Both the position numbers and the translations under genes were made by a program. From Numida meleagris (taxonomy: Eukaryota; Chordata; Aves; Galliformes; Numididae), in assembly GCF_002078875.1 (NCBI RefSeq), contig NC_034414.1, positions 29,582,450 through 29,646,449 of the forward strand: a stretch of 64,000 bases of DNA. The letters run 5' to 3'. Shown here in pieces: positions 40,901 to 52,502 of this stretch (position 1 is its first letter; the number at the start of each line of letters is the position of its first letter). The notes beneath the pieces were generated by a model that was not told the origin of the DNA, searched no databases, and worked only from the letters and a program-made list of their open reading frames with translations.

Positions 40901-42625
40901 ATCCCATTTTCTTTCTTAATATTTCTCCTGCTTTTGCTGTTATCTTGACATCCTTTCCTTCTTGATCTTTTATTCTTGCAAGGTTTTGAGAAAATTTCTT
41001 ATTTTTTTCTCTCTAATTTTATGCCTGACATCTATTTAAATAGGCTGATTTCCTCCTGTCTCTGAGAACTTCACAGAGATCTTTCCTTTGGCTTTTAGTT
41101 ATTGACAGTCTGTGTCTTGGATAATCACATTTAAATGTCAGTTTTAACAGAATATGAATAAAAGTGAGCTGCTTCCTTCTCAGACTTATCCCTGTGTTGC
41201 AGGGGAAATAACAATATCCTTTTGATTTTGATTTATAGCAATATGATATCTCCTGACTACAAATCTGTTGTTTTAAACAGGACACATGAATACCAGAATC
41301 CCAGAATCATAGGACTTGGAAGGGACCTCTGGAGATCAGCTAGTCCAGACAAACCAGTCATCTGAAATGAAAGAATGTGATACCAGTACTAGTCCATCTA
41401 CAATGCTAGCAGTGTCCAATATCTAGTATTTCAAAGAAGAATGCAAAATTCAAAAGTCTAGGAGCTAAGTTATGTATCAGGCAAGGAAAAGAATGTCTTG
41501 ACCTCCACAACACATCAACAGAAACCCTGAATTTCAAAACTAATACAGCAAACCAATGTTCTTTCAACCTTCTTCGAATTTGGACAGCGAATATGAAGGA
41601 TTAAAATATGGTCATGCTCTAATCCTTGATAACAGCTAGAACTATTCCTTCCTTTCTATTCAGCAATTACATTTTGCACTCATGTTCGTCTGGTGGCTGA
41701 AATATCTTCCATTCTGGCTTCTATTGTCCTCTGCTACTTCTTAATCACAATAGTCACAGTATATACAAATGAGGTCACTAACAGAAGCTCAGCAGTAAAA
41801 AAATGTTAATCTCCAGAAGAAAGGTCTCAAGTCTGGCAAGTATTGCTCGTCTCTCACTGGAAGCACTGTAAGCACTGAGATAGGAACCATGCCCAGAAGA
41901 TGGGTAAAGCTGGAAGTGGAGTTGTTGGTGGAAGAGTTTGGGGCAATATGTTTAGTCCGGAAAGATAATGGATGATAAAAATTATATTTTCTTGCCATCA
42001 TTTTGCCTTTCCGTATTGAGTTATATTCAAATAAGTGATTACCTCATCTGTCTGTTTCATTACACCTATTTGCTGCTTCTTGATCTTCCATGTAGTTTCT
42101 CCTCATCTTCACAATTTACTTTTATACATGCCTAACTTTTTGATATTATTTCACCCATCTGCATGCCTTCCTCTGCACAACTGTCCATTGTTGAATTGAT
42201 CTAGAATAAATCTATAAGGACTCAAAGTAGATTGATGTAACTCTGGAAAACTGTCTCCTTCTGTGCCATTAATACCAGTTATTAATTTGAATTAAAATCC
42301 ACTTCATTCTTCCCCGTCTTGCCTTTTTAAGGCTCGATGTATCCTTAATCCAAAGTCAAGACAGGATTTTATTCAGAATTTAGTGTGAACCTGCCTTGGT
42401 GTGAACATGCACATACATCTTGCTGAGTTTATCTGGCAGATGATTACTTGGTTTTAATCTGTGATTAGAGAGCAAAAGCTATTTTTTCATTTCTACTTTT
42501 TTTACTCTGTGGAGCTTCTGTTCTTATAAGACCTTTGTAAAGAAATAAAAAAACTAGGAGATAACTCACAGACCTATTGCAAAATATGGGAAGAATCAAA
42601 GAAAATTTAAACAGTTGAAACCACT
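37964..42625. other. intergenic DNA upstream of PALS1
   Basis: This is mostly unique AT-rich sequence. It holds a possible plus-strand donor (GCAGAG|GTAAGAGG at 38172) that might belong to a divergent non-coding transcript. It also holds an unexplained 112-codon minus-strand ORF at 38898-39236 and a short CR1 tail at about 41296-41350. No recognised gene. Confidence 0.6.
41296..41350 (-). mobile_element. CR1 LINE tail fragment
   Basis: CCCAGAATCATAGGACTTGG followed by AAGGGACCTCTGGAGATCAG is the reverse complement of a CR1 3' end (CTCCAGAGGTCCCTTCCAA...). Only the last ~50 bp is preserved. The copy is minus-strand oriented. Confidence 0.8.
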
Positions 42626-43196
42626 TGTCCTGGTTTTGTCTGGTGCAGAGTTATGTTTGTTTGCAGAGGCTTGCCTGATGCTGTGTTTTGGATATTTGAT
42701 GAAAATGAATCAATGGGTTAGTTGTTGCTGAGCTGTGCTTACACAGTGCAAAGAGCTTTTCAGCTTCTCATGCAGCCCTGCCTGGGGAGGCTGGGAGTGC
42801 ACAAGGAGCTGGGTGGGGTCACAGCCAGGACAGCTGACCCGAATGACCAAAGGGATATTCCACACCATATGGCGTATGCTCAGTACAAGAAGCTGGGAGG
42901 AAAGAAGGGAAGGGGTTACATTTGGAGTGGTGGTATTTGTCTTCCCAGGAAACTGTTAAATGAGACGAGCCCTGCTTTCCAAGAAATGGGTGAACATCCC
43001 CTTGCCAATGGGAAGTAGCAAATTAATTCTGTGTTTTGCTTTGCTGGCACGTACAACTTCTGCTTCATCTAGTAAACTGTCTTTACCTCAACCCCCAGGC
43101 TCTTGTACTTTCTGATTCTCTCCCCCATCCCAATGTGGACAGAGTGAGAAAGTGGCTGTGTGATGCTGAGCTGCCTTCTAGATTTATACCACAGCA
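42626..43196 (+). mobile_element. solo LTR of an avian endogenous retrovirus
   Basis: The ~570-bp segment begins TGTCCTGGTTTTGTCTGGTG and ends ...TTTATACCACAGCA, giving the 5'-TG...CA-3' ends of an LTR. Internal landmarks match an LTR family widespread in birds as I remember it: CTGACC(C/G)AA...CCAAAGGGATATTCCA, a degenerate AATAAA-like region (AGTAAACTGTCTTTACCTCAACC) and GATTCTCTCCCCCATCCCA. Flanks are CCACT and CCACC, a plausible 5-bp target duplication with one change. No internal viral genes flank it, so it is a solo LTR left by recombination. I believe the family is ERVL-like but am not certain. Confidence 0.8.
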
Positions 43197-44246
43197 CCAC
43201 CTAAGAAAAATACTTAAGTGGTAAATCCTAATGAATGAAGATATATGTGGTGTTTAGATTCTGCCTAGGTGAGGCCATCTTTCCTGAAAGGCAGCTTAAT
43301 GGTAGTAATTACGTTAATGATGGGACCCACCTATCTGATAGTGCTACATTATAAGCTTAAGCTTAATGTATTAGTTAGTCAAAAGTAAGTCACTCTAGTA
43401 TGTTGTTTGCATACTGTATAAACAAAAAATGCAGTAAATATTTTTTCCTGAGAGTAAATTAGATATACAGGAGGACAGCTGTAAGGTATATATAACCAGC
43501 CCCATAATTCTACCTCTTGTTCCCTTTTTCTAAATCTTCACTGAAATAATCTTCCACACTATATTTTATTATCAATCATTTGGTATAAGTTTTCTGCTTG
43601 TGCATATCTGCTATACTTTAATTAAAGACACACACACAGAAAGTTGTGGATATTCTGTACTGTACCGTCAACTGATGTGGATGTCTGAATGTAAGATTTT
43701 TATGAGGGAGAATCACTTTCAGAATTATTATTTTTAAAGCTTTCGTTGATTATTACTCTAGCTTTTGAGCTTGCTTCCAGCAGATTGTAAACAAACAACT
43801 TGTGCAGCAGCTAACTACCAGTCAGCGTGTCCGTTGTTTCCCAGTGTTTTAAGCAATCCTTAGTATCTTTTTTATTTGAACCCCAAACATCTGCAAAACT
43901 GCTAAGTCATACTGGAAATTTTCTGAAACTAAAATTGCAAGACTATTTTTTATTTTTTATTTTTGAGAAATATGCTAGTAGGAAATAATGTGCCCTATAC
44001 ATGACCCTAAAATGATAGATAATAACTTTGGAGATATACCTTGAAACCCATCAATACCAATAATAAATAATGATATAGGTCTGGACATAAAGAATTAGTC
44101 TGGTTTAAAGCTGTTTGGATCTGTGAGCACACATAGTTTTACAGCATTACCCTGTTGTCCTCATGTGTATACTTCATTGCTTGTCAGTTAATTAGCATTT
44201 GCTGAGAACTCCTGCTTTGAAACCAAAACGTAATAATTCATGAAGT

Positions 44247-44306
44247 CTGGGTTTCTTAATTTTCTGTCCCCTCAACTGCATGATGTACTAAAATTAAGAA
44301 ACCCAG
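44247..44306. repeat. perfect 17-bp inverted repeat, 26-bp loop
   Basis: CTGGGTTTCTTAATTTT at 44247-44263 is exactly matched by its reverse complement at 44290-44306. Pairing beyond the stem is weak. It may be a stem-loop in a transcript, the ends of a very small foldback element, or a templated-repair product. Confidence 0.85.
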
Positions 44307-47147
44307 TCTCAGCCAAGAATCCTTAACTTTTGAGATTAATATGGACATCTGGGTTGTTGCTGGGTGTGTTGTTTGTATACTATCGGAAAAAAAGTCCTTC
44401 ATATATACCTCGGTATCATATACATAAATCTAAAGTGTCGTGTCACAGAGGAAACAAGGATATGGCATCTAGTTCCTTTGTAGATATCCATGCTGATCTC
44501 GGCATGTCTTCTGTACAGATATAAGATGCCAATAGATTTTCATTACCTCTTCCTGGGCAACTGAGGCACTTTTCAGATGCTTGCTTTGTGAAAATGTTAT
44601 AAGGGACAGCACCAAAATATAGTTATCGTCTGTTGCCATAAACAAAGCCAGTATATTTAATTACCTTTCCCAAGACAGCAAGGGCAGCTACATAGTCATC
44701 TCTAAGGAAGGAAGGAAGACATCATTTTCATACTGACAGAAATTAGTAATTTCCACGTAGCTTTGTGGACAGCCTTCATTATTCTTGGATAAATCTGCAG
44801 GCTACAGTGTAAACTCTATACCATTCTCAAGAACCTGCATCTTGACAGAAGGTTGCAGAGGCAATAAAAGTCATTCAAACTGAAAACTGTTTTGGAACAT
44901 GTTACATTAGTACCACCTTATTTTGCAGTATTTCCCAAAAAGCGTAGTCAAACATATTACACTTGATAGCTCTACTGCTTGCAGGATCTTCAGTGACTGT
45001 CATTCTCCCAGCAGTTATTTTTCTTTCAGAGGAGCTGATAGCCTGCATTGGCATCTTGAGCCAATCCTGCATACCAATCTACTGAATCAGCTCAGTGTAA
45101 GACTGTTTTGGTATGTAACCCAGCAAGCATCCATGCTGATTTATTTTTCTGTGCTTCAGGTTCAGTGATTAACAGTATTTCTTATTGCATTTGCTATGCA
45201 ACAATTTGACTTTCTTCCCAGTGTTGTAATCTGGAAAAACTGATACTCTGAAGTTAAGTATTCTTTGCAGCATTGATTGAGAGCATTTTAGGTTGCATTG
45301 CAGTGAACTGAGGCTGAACAGTACCATTTGCGTGGTGCAGCAGTCATTTGTGTCCCTTTGAGGTCTGCCAAAGTTACCACAGGTTAGGGTACAAGAGTGA
45401 CTGTTTCTGTCAGCGCAGTATGTTGTTCTGAGACTGATCTTGATTTTTGCAGATAAAGGACTATATCAGTGTCTTCAGTCAGTGAAGAGAAACACAATGC
45501 AGCATATCTTGATATGAAGTAAGTCACAGATGTTACTTCTGTGCTAGTAAAACAATTGTTTCTGATTAATTCATAGACCTTTTGAATGCAGTATGCTTTA
45601 TTTAAAAAATATTCAAAATATGTATCATTAGTATCCAGTGATCCACAATTTCTGTTTTCTTCACTTGTGCGAAGTGTCTGACGGTAAGCATCTGCAGCCA
45701 GTCTCTTTGCAAACAGTTGTGAAGTTACTGTTACTGATCGTTGTTCTTGCAGTATTTTGTTTGTTCATGTAGTTGACAACAGCACATCATAAACCATATA
45801 TCATTGTAACACACTGTCCCTCAAACAGAAAATATACTGTACAACCATTTTCTCAGGGACCACCTAAAAATTTCTTCCTGTCAATAAATGCAACTATGTT
45901 CTTTTAATAAATAAAACATGGAAAGTTTTTCCACCATGGAAAACAGCACTGTAATTTCCAAGTATACCGAATGGCATTTCAGTCTTGTTCATGTTTTGGT
46001 GATATCTAGAATTTGAATTTACTACCACTTTTTTCTTGTGGCATCATAGATTGGAATCTAATTACGTGAAGGCTGACTCAAAGAGTATTCAGTTAATTTA
46101 TTTTCTCAAGGAACATTAGATTGGCATTTGTCTTCTCAGAATCTATAAATTATGTATATCCTCTGTGCTCACCTGCAGAAAAGCCTACTGAGTCTTCCAT
46201 CTCTCATGGTTAGCTATGATTACAAAGAACTTATGCTTCAAAATTTTATTAACATACTTCATATGCTGTAAACTACACAGAAATGTCCCAGCACCAGGTA
46301 GCAAAAGCACTAGCAGGGAATGTATAAACAGAGTGGGAATCAGATAATTTAGTTGTTTTCTGGGTAACTATCTGTTGTTGCTTCAATCAATAAATGTAGT
46401 AGAGCTTCCGATGCTTGATGCTTTTTGGAAGGGTGGGCAGAGAGATGGAAGACAGCTACATCAGATTGTACAGCTGTAGAAAAAGTTCTTGTACTAACTA
46501 ACAGTTGTGAGTTCTGCTGGCAAGGTTTGAAATGTCCGCTGATAACTGAGGTGAGGTAGGGAGAAAAGAATAAAAGTGCATTGGATAGGCTGGGGCAGGT
46601 CTATTTTTAGTTTTCTATTATTATTTTTAAAGCAAAAAACCAGGAATGTTGAACTACATCCTAAATTGAGAGAAGAAATTTTAATACGAACAAATGTTAC
46701 CATGCTGGACTGCTAACTCCGTCATTTTTAGCACAAGGTAAATTGATCTCTCAGTGGGATATCTCCCATCAGTTCTTGGATGTTGCCTGAAAGGATACTG
46801 GTAACTCAGTTGGTGGCAGCCTTTTCCTCATACCAAAACTGACTCGGTGCTTCTGTGCACTATGGATTCGTGCTAGACAGTGCTGAGGTAAATGCAGGGT
46901 ACATGTGTTCATTGTTGTAGATTGTTTGCCTTTTGTAGTGGGTACAGTCACAGAAGGTAAGATTTTGGCTGGCTTAATGCCAAATGCTTAGTAATGCAGC
47001 AAGCATGGTCTGTAAAAACTGCTGCTCAGTATTCCAAAAGGATAGCTGTGCTTATTGGTGTCTAAATAACAATAATATTATCAACAATACCTAATCTGTA
47101 CATAATGGTTCTCATTAGTAGATTGCATGATGTCTAGCTATATTCGT

Positions 47148-47265
47148 TCTATGAATGAAGAAACTAAGGAATGAGGAGCATTTGAAAGTGATTTGCCCAC
47201 ATTCATCTAGAAGCTCACTGGCAGAAATAACATCTGTATTAGTATGATCTTGCATTCCTAGCATG
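47148..47265 (+). mobile_element. MIR-like SINE fossil (core region)
   Basis: ATGAATGAAGAAACTAAGGA, then AAAGTGATTTGCCCACATTC, then CTAGAAGCTCACTGGCAGAA follows the MIR core order (ATGAGGAAACTGAGG ... AAGTGACTTGCCCAAGGTCACACAGCTAGTAAGTGGCAGAG). The copy is highly diverged, as expected for an element active before birds and mammals split. The tRNA-like head is not recognisable. Confidence 0.6.
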
Positions 47266-48757
47266 GTATTGCTCACTATCACTTGTCTTCTTGCAATGTT
47301 TTGAAAACTGATTACATGAGAAATTTTCCCAATGTTATATAAATGTGTAAGCCACACTCAAGCATTACTGTTAATTCAAGTGTCAATTTCCTTGCATTCT
47401 GCTTCATGTTACAAGGTCTTCTCCCTGAAAAATGGCCTCAGTAGCTGAAAAAATTTAAATTCTACTGTCAAGGGACAAAATATATTTGTTACTGCTAGTT
47501 GTGAATTAAATACAGAGAAATACAGGATTTGTGTTTCAGTTATAGTTAGTTTTACAGCTGTAAATTGTAGAATTGAAATCTGGAGCATCAGTTTTTTATT
47601 TTGTGTGTATGCCTTGTCCCTATTTTAAGACCATTTGATGACAGGATGCTTTGCTTTATTTTCTATTATTCCTTCTCACTGACAAATCATCTGGATTATA
47701 ACTTGAAGCAGCCTATGCTTGACTTACTGCCACTCTTTTGGTTTCCTGAAAACAAAGCAAAACAAAACCACAATGAGGATGAGCTCAGAACAGTGCGGGA
47801 AAGTAGAAAAAGAAGCAGGAGTCAAAAGTGAGAAAAGGATGAAGAAGATAAACATATACCAAGAACCACAAAAAAGGAAGACTGACCAGGGGCAGTTGAT
47901 TTTCAAACTTTTCTGGTCTCTGTTCAGTTTACAAAAACTGGGGGAGTTTACTAACATTTCTGCTCTGTGTTCCAAACTGGTCTTTTCTGTCTCTCCCATG
48001 CTATTCTCCTTCAGCCTCTCCTACAAACTACTCGCCTACTCACCTCTAAGCAGAAATAATCTCTAGTCCTTGCTGAATACCCGAGAGGCATAAAAAGTCT
48101 GTGCATAGCTAGTATCAGTTGACATGATATTGGCATACCTCTCAGCTGGCTGGGGGTATGTGAAGAACATTTCCGTTCTCTACTGAAATCTGATCAGCAA
48201 GCTGAGAAGTGAACAGAGTCTGCAGGTTGGTGAGCTCAGGGAGAGTAGATGCTGCCTTTGCCTCAACGTGGCAAATCCAGAAACAAGTAGTAGAATGCAT
48301 ATCAGCAGAATTATGATCAGCAAATGAAGAAAAAGAGAGGAGACAAGTACACAGTGGAAAAATACATCTTTGGAGGAAGGTACAGTTTTAAATGAGGAAA
48401 AGGCACAGAATGGGATTCGAGAAATGTGGAAGGTGAGACAAAGGGTAATCCAAAACTAGAGAAAAGGAATAGAAATCAGGGGAAAGGTGAAAAGATGTGA
48501 GTGATTGAGGAAAAGGAACAGTGTGGCACAGGGAGTGAGGGGGGAAGAAAAAAAAGACTGCTGCAGAAAGAAGAATGAACAATGGGAAATGTTTTTAGCC
48601 AGGTCATGGAATTGCATGCAGCCCACAGGCCAGCTAAAAAAAGAAGCATGCAGTAGCATTGTGTTCACGTAAAGTGATGTCGATTGGACAAGAGAAATCG
48701 CTCAATCTTTCATAACTTAGTAAAATGGAAAAGTCTGTGTATAAAGACCATAAAAGC

Positions 48758-48763
48758 TTTTAT
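48758..48763 (-). terminator. candidate GARIN2 poly(A) signal
   Basis: The plus strand reads TTTATT, which is AATAAA on the minus strand, in the context GTCTGGAATAAAAGC. It lies about 550 nt downstream of the proposed GARIN2 stop codon. No other evidence supports cleavage here. Confidence 0.35.
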
Positions 48764-49315
48764 TCCAGACACTGATTCACTTATATGCAAAATGACCATG
48801 AGGTTAGACACAAGGTGTGGGACATCAGCAAACTAAGGGCTCCAGTTTTTTTGTTTCTTGGCAGGCATAGGTAGCAGTGCTTAATCACTGATAGGAAACT
48901 GGGAATTGTGAATACGGCAAGTGGTGAACAGTAAAAAAAGAACTGTCTTTCAAATGCCTGCTTGTTGAAGCTGATTATTGTGTAGAGATTTATGCAGAAA
49001 TGCAGAATGTCAAAAAGGACACTAATGCTAATCCCAGTATGATGTTGAAAAGATTGCTCCAAAATAAATGCACATTTTGCCAGGAACATGCATTCATAGT
49101 TCAGGACCCTGCAGACACACTGCCTGGAAGCAAATTTATGCCCAGCCATGGGCTTTTGGGAAGCCTTACAGCACATTGGAAGAGGAAACATGGGCCAACA
49201 TTATCTCTTTGCAACATCTTATAGCTTAGAGCTTTCTTATCCTTTCCACTGGAGTGTATTTCATCTGATTTTGCAGTGATGTTGCACAGCTCACATCAGC
49301 CAAACAAGTCAAATG

Positions 49316-49326
49316 TCAAGGCTTTT
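49316..49326 (-). CDS. GARIN2: GARIN2 candidate terminal exon, coding tail
   Basis: A good minus-strand acceptor (GGTTTCTTTTAG|AAAAGCC) follows the 47-nt exon at 49567-49613. Joined in the required phase it adds Glu-Lys-Pro and then TGA (49316-49318). The result is a 297-residue protein with a lysine-rich end and a 3'UTR of about 560 nt up to the AATAAA at 48758. The mammalian protein is longer as I remember it, near 420 residues. A further exon could therefore be missed, and this ending should be treated as provisional. Confidence 0.35.
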
Positions 49327-49566
49327 CTAAAAGAAACCTGACACTGAACTCTGCAAGGTGAGGTGTGTTCAGAACAGGGATCTAGCACAGGGTACTTTCT
49401 AAAAATATTATTTCACTTTTACACAAATGCTAATCTATTGACAATAGGGGTATAGAAAAATTTGTTCTAAACAGCTCCCAGCTCATGAAGTTTCAGCTTC
49501 TCTCATCTATTACTGAAGTAGGAATAGCAATGGGGAAATGACCAAGTGTCAGAAAAACTGTCATAC

Positions 49567-49613
49567 CTGAAGTTTGCAATGTTTTTTCTTTTTTTGGCTT
49601 CATTTTGTCTGTC
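49567..49613 (-). CDS. GARIN2: GARIN2 small exon (residues 279-294)
   Basis: This 47-nt exon has acceptor TTATTTTTAG|GACAG and donor CTTCAG|GTATGAC. It completes the arginine codon split by the previous exon and reads TDKMKPKKEKTLQTS, a strongly basic stretch. The phase agreement on the 5' side and both splice sites support it. The size is too small for protein-similarity evidence alone. Confidence 0.6.
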
Positions 49614-50084
49614 CTAAAAATAAATAAATAAAAAGTTCAGGAAAAACCACAATGCTATTGTAGTCAACCAGGGGGATAACACTATTGCCAACAAACCCAG
49701 AAAAACAAACAAACAAACAAAAACTTACCCTAATGGTCTTGTTATGTACTAGTATTAAATAGATGCTAATTTAAACTCTTTCTGACTGCAGTAGAAACAT
49801 CTATTACTACATGATGTAGAAAGCCTTGCTGTGAAATGCAGGCACATGGAAACAGTCTTTCAAAAGAACCTGAACATCTGAGAAGCCAGAATATGGATAC
49901 CTGGAAACCCCACCCAATATTCTTCAGCTTCCTAGTCCATTTAAAGCATCAGGAAAATCGCAGTCTGAACAGGTGTTGCAATAACATATTTTCTAAAAAC
50001 AAAACCACAACACATTCTAATTTTCAAAGCTCAGCATCAGAAACCAAGTATAGCAGAATCATTTCTCAACCACACTTCACTTAC
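49614..50084 (-). other. GARIN2 intron between exons at 50085-50323 and 49567-49613
   Basis: This 471-bp GT-AG intron contains TAAA and CAAA simple repeats at about 49618-49635 and 49704-49722, and otherwise nothing notable. Confidence 0.6.
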
Positions 50085-50323
50085 CTGCTTTTCCTTCTTT
50101 CTTTGCTTTTGCTGTTTATTGTGTCTAGAGGATCTATAATCTTTGTCTGCGTGGTAGTTTCCTGCCTGGTTGCTTCCTGGGAGCTGTTGAAGTTTGCTCT
50201 TTCCCTTCCGCTCTTTTCTGTGGGACCCACACTACCTGAGTGGGGAACTTGGTTGGAGGAGGTTTGTTCAGTAACAGTTTCTTCCTCTGTTTTGGGGTTA
50301 GGCATGTTTTGTGGATTGTTGCT
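50085..50323 (-). CDS. GARIN2: GARIN2 exon (residues 200-278), polar low-complexity region
   Basis: The acceptor is TTTTCTTTCTAG|AGCAAC and the donor is AAAGCAG|GTAAGTG. It reads in phase 0 from the domain exon: SNNPQNMPNPKTEEETVTEQ, then a Ser/Thr/Gln/Glu-rich, probably disordered region ending in a KSKERRKSR basic cluster. Family members commonly carry such a variable tail after the RAB2-binding domain. The same DNA is open for 163 codons on the plus strand; that frame is a shadow. Confidence 0.75.
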
Positions 50324-52502
50324 CTAGAAAGAAAAATGAAAGTTTAACAGATACAATATAAACAGACATTAAAAATGCTCCACACATCACTGATCAACAC
50401 AACTGGAACTTTATTATAATTTCCTATATACAAGTCCTTTATATACTGAGTATTCAGCCAACAGCTGCCTTCTACCCATTTGGCTGTCCACTGTAGCATT
50501 CGCTTCAAGAATTTTCTTTTTCTGTCCTTTTGGGGCCAGATGGATTGCACCATAGGGTGCTGAGGGAGTCAGCAGATATGGTCGCCAGGCCACTCTCCAT
50601 CATCTTTCAACAGTCCTGGCTAACAGGGAATGTCCTGGTTGACTGGAGACTAGCAAATGTGACTCCCATCTTCAAGAAGGGCCGGAAAGGTGATCCTGGT
50701 AGCTATAGACCTATCAGTCTCACCTCGGTGCCAGCAAAGGTTATGGAATGGATAATCTCAGGATACACTGTGGATCAGTTAAAGGTCAACCAGAGGATCA
50801 GACCCAGTCAGCATGTGTTTATGAATGGTAGAACCTGTTTGTCAAACCTGATTTCATGCTATGACAAGGTGACCCGCTTAGTGGATGAAGGCAAGGCTGT
50901 CGATGTGGTCTGTCTGGACTTCCGTAAGGCCTTTGACACTGTCTCCCACAGCATCCTTGTGGAGAAGCTGGCTGCCCATGGTTTGGATGGGCATACGCTC
51001 TGCTGGGTGAAACACTGACTGGATGGGCGGGCCCAGAGAGTTGCGGTCAGTGTAGTTAAATCCAGTTGGCAGCCAGTCATGAGTGGTGTCCCCCAGGGCT
51101 CGGTGCTGGGGCCTCTTCTATTCAACATCTTTATCAATTATCTTGATGAGGGGATTGAGTGCACCCTCAGTAAGTTTGCAACAACACCAAGTTGGGAGGG
51201 AGTGTTGATCTGCCGGAGGGTAGAAAGGCACTACAAAGGGACCTGGATAGACTGCATCGATGTGCCAAGGTAAATCGTATGAGTTTCAACAGGGCCAAGT
51301 GTTGGGTCCTGCACTTTGGTCACAACAACCCCAGGCAACCCTACAGGCCTGGGGAGGAGTGGCTGGAAAGCTGCCTGATGGAAAGGGACCTTGGTGTGCT
51401 GGTGGACAGTCAGCTGAATGTGAGCCAGCAGTGTGCCCAGGTGGCCAAGAAGGCCAATGGCATCCTGGCTTGTATCAGGAATGGTGTGGTGAGCAGGACT
51501 AGGGAAGTAATCCTGCCCCTGTACTCGGCATTGGTGAGGCCTCACCTCGAGAACTGTGTTCAGTTTTGGGCACCTCAGTACGGAAAGGACACATTGAGGT
51601 GCTGGAGCAGGTCCAAAGAAGGGCAACAAGGCTGGTGAAGGGCTTGGAGAGCATATCCTACAAGGAGTGAGTAAAGGAACTGGGGCTGTTTAGTCTGGGG
51701 AAGAGGAGACTGAGGGGAGACCTCATTGCTCTCTTCAAATACCTGAAGGATGATTGCAGTGAGAACGGGGTTGGTCTCTTCTCAGTGGTAACAGGTGACA
51801 GGACAAGGGGAAATGGCCTCAAGTTGCGCCAGGGGAGGTTTAGGTTGGATATCAGGAAAAACTTCTTTACAGAAAGTGTTGTTAAGCACTGGAACAGGCT
51901 CCCCAGGGAGGTGGTTGAGACACCATCTCTGAATGTGTTTAAAAACCATATGGATGTGGTGCTTGGGGACATGATTTAGCAGTGGGTTGTTAGAGTAGTA
52001 TGGTTAGGTTGCAGTTGGACTTGACGATCTTGAAGGTCCTTTCCAACCTGAGGAATTCTATGATTCTATGATTCTTGAATAGATCATAAGTCCTTGCCCT
52101 CTTTGCTTGTTATCAGTCTCTGCATAAGTCTCAGCTGTGCCATGTCTTTCTTTTTCTGCTTTTTTCTTTTTTTTTCAATGAGCTGTGGAATTCAGCTCCA
52201 AAGATCTATTTAAGGGCATACTCCTAACTGAGAGAAAAAAACTAAACATTGAACATTATATAGTATGGTATTTGTGGATCATTACAATTTTATCAGGGCT
52301 AGGGTGCACCCAGCATTTTCACTTCTTTTGCCCTGAATTTTGTAGAGAGTTTACAACAAGCCAGCTATTTTGATAAACAGAGCTGCAGATCCTCCAAAGC
52401 TCATGAAAGCTTTGGCTTGAGAGACTGTAAAGAATGTTGATACAAGCTATACTTCCTACTTGTTAAGACTGAAGATTTGATATCTATTTGTCAAAGACTT
52501 AC
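50324..52502 (-). other. GARIN2 intron carrying an antisense CR1
   Basis: This is a 2.2-kb intron with donor GACAAC|GTAAGT and acceptor TTTCTAG|AGC on the minus strand. About 1.55 kb of it is one CR1 copy (listed separately). The copy's 5' truncation point is roughly 200 bp from the acceptor. The remaining sequence is unremarkable. Confidence 0.75.
50530..52076 (+). mobile_element. CR1 LINE, 5'-truncated and inactivated reverse-transcriptase copy
   Basis: The plus strand encodes a CR1 reverse-transcriptase domain: GPDGLHHRVLRE near 50533, YRPISLTSVPAKVME, VVCLDFRKAFDTVSH, and the conserved [19 protein letters not shown] near 51082. It ends in the 3' tail ATTCTATGATTCTATGATTC. It is dead. A TGA interrupts the frame at 51016-51018. 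The catalytic block normally reading FADD is altered to GCAACAACACC around 51178-51188, losing one base and both aspartates. A further frameshift follows. It lacks the first ORF and the endonuclease. It lies antisense in a GARIN2 intron. Confidence 0.95.

Larger units (their letters stand above)
43197..48739. other. intergenic DNA between the LTR and the GARIN2 3' end
   Basis: This is AT-rich unique sequence with no recognised gene. It contains a 14-bp palindrome of overlapping AAGCTT sites at 43352-43365, a perfect 17-bp hairpin at 44247-44306, and a MIR-like SINE fossil near 47.15-47.27 kb. Reading frames here show no family resemblance. Confidence 0.55.

Noticed and set aside
42722..43018. 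98-codon plus-strand ORF
   Set aside because: It lies entirely inside the solo LTR, which does not encode protein in this family as far as I know.
47115..47357. 80-codon minus-strand ORF
   Set aside because: It overlaps the MIR-like fossil on the opposite strand, which accounts for the apparent structure.
48781..49191. 136-codon minus-strand ORF
   Set aside because: It is Cys/Phe/Ser-rich with no motif and lies in the proposed GARIN2 3'UTR. Nothing supports translation.
49836..50327. 163-codon plus-strand ORF
   Set aside because: It is the antisense shadow of a GARIN2 exon plus flanking intron. The minus strand has matching splice sites and phase.
50530..51638. Reverse-transcriptase-like ORFs as a host gene or novel RT system
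   Set aside because: They are segments of a 5'-truncated CR1 LINE with a TGA, frameshifts and a destroyed catalytic motif, ending in the standard CR1 tail.
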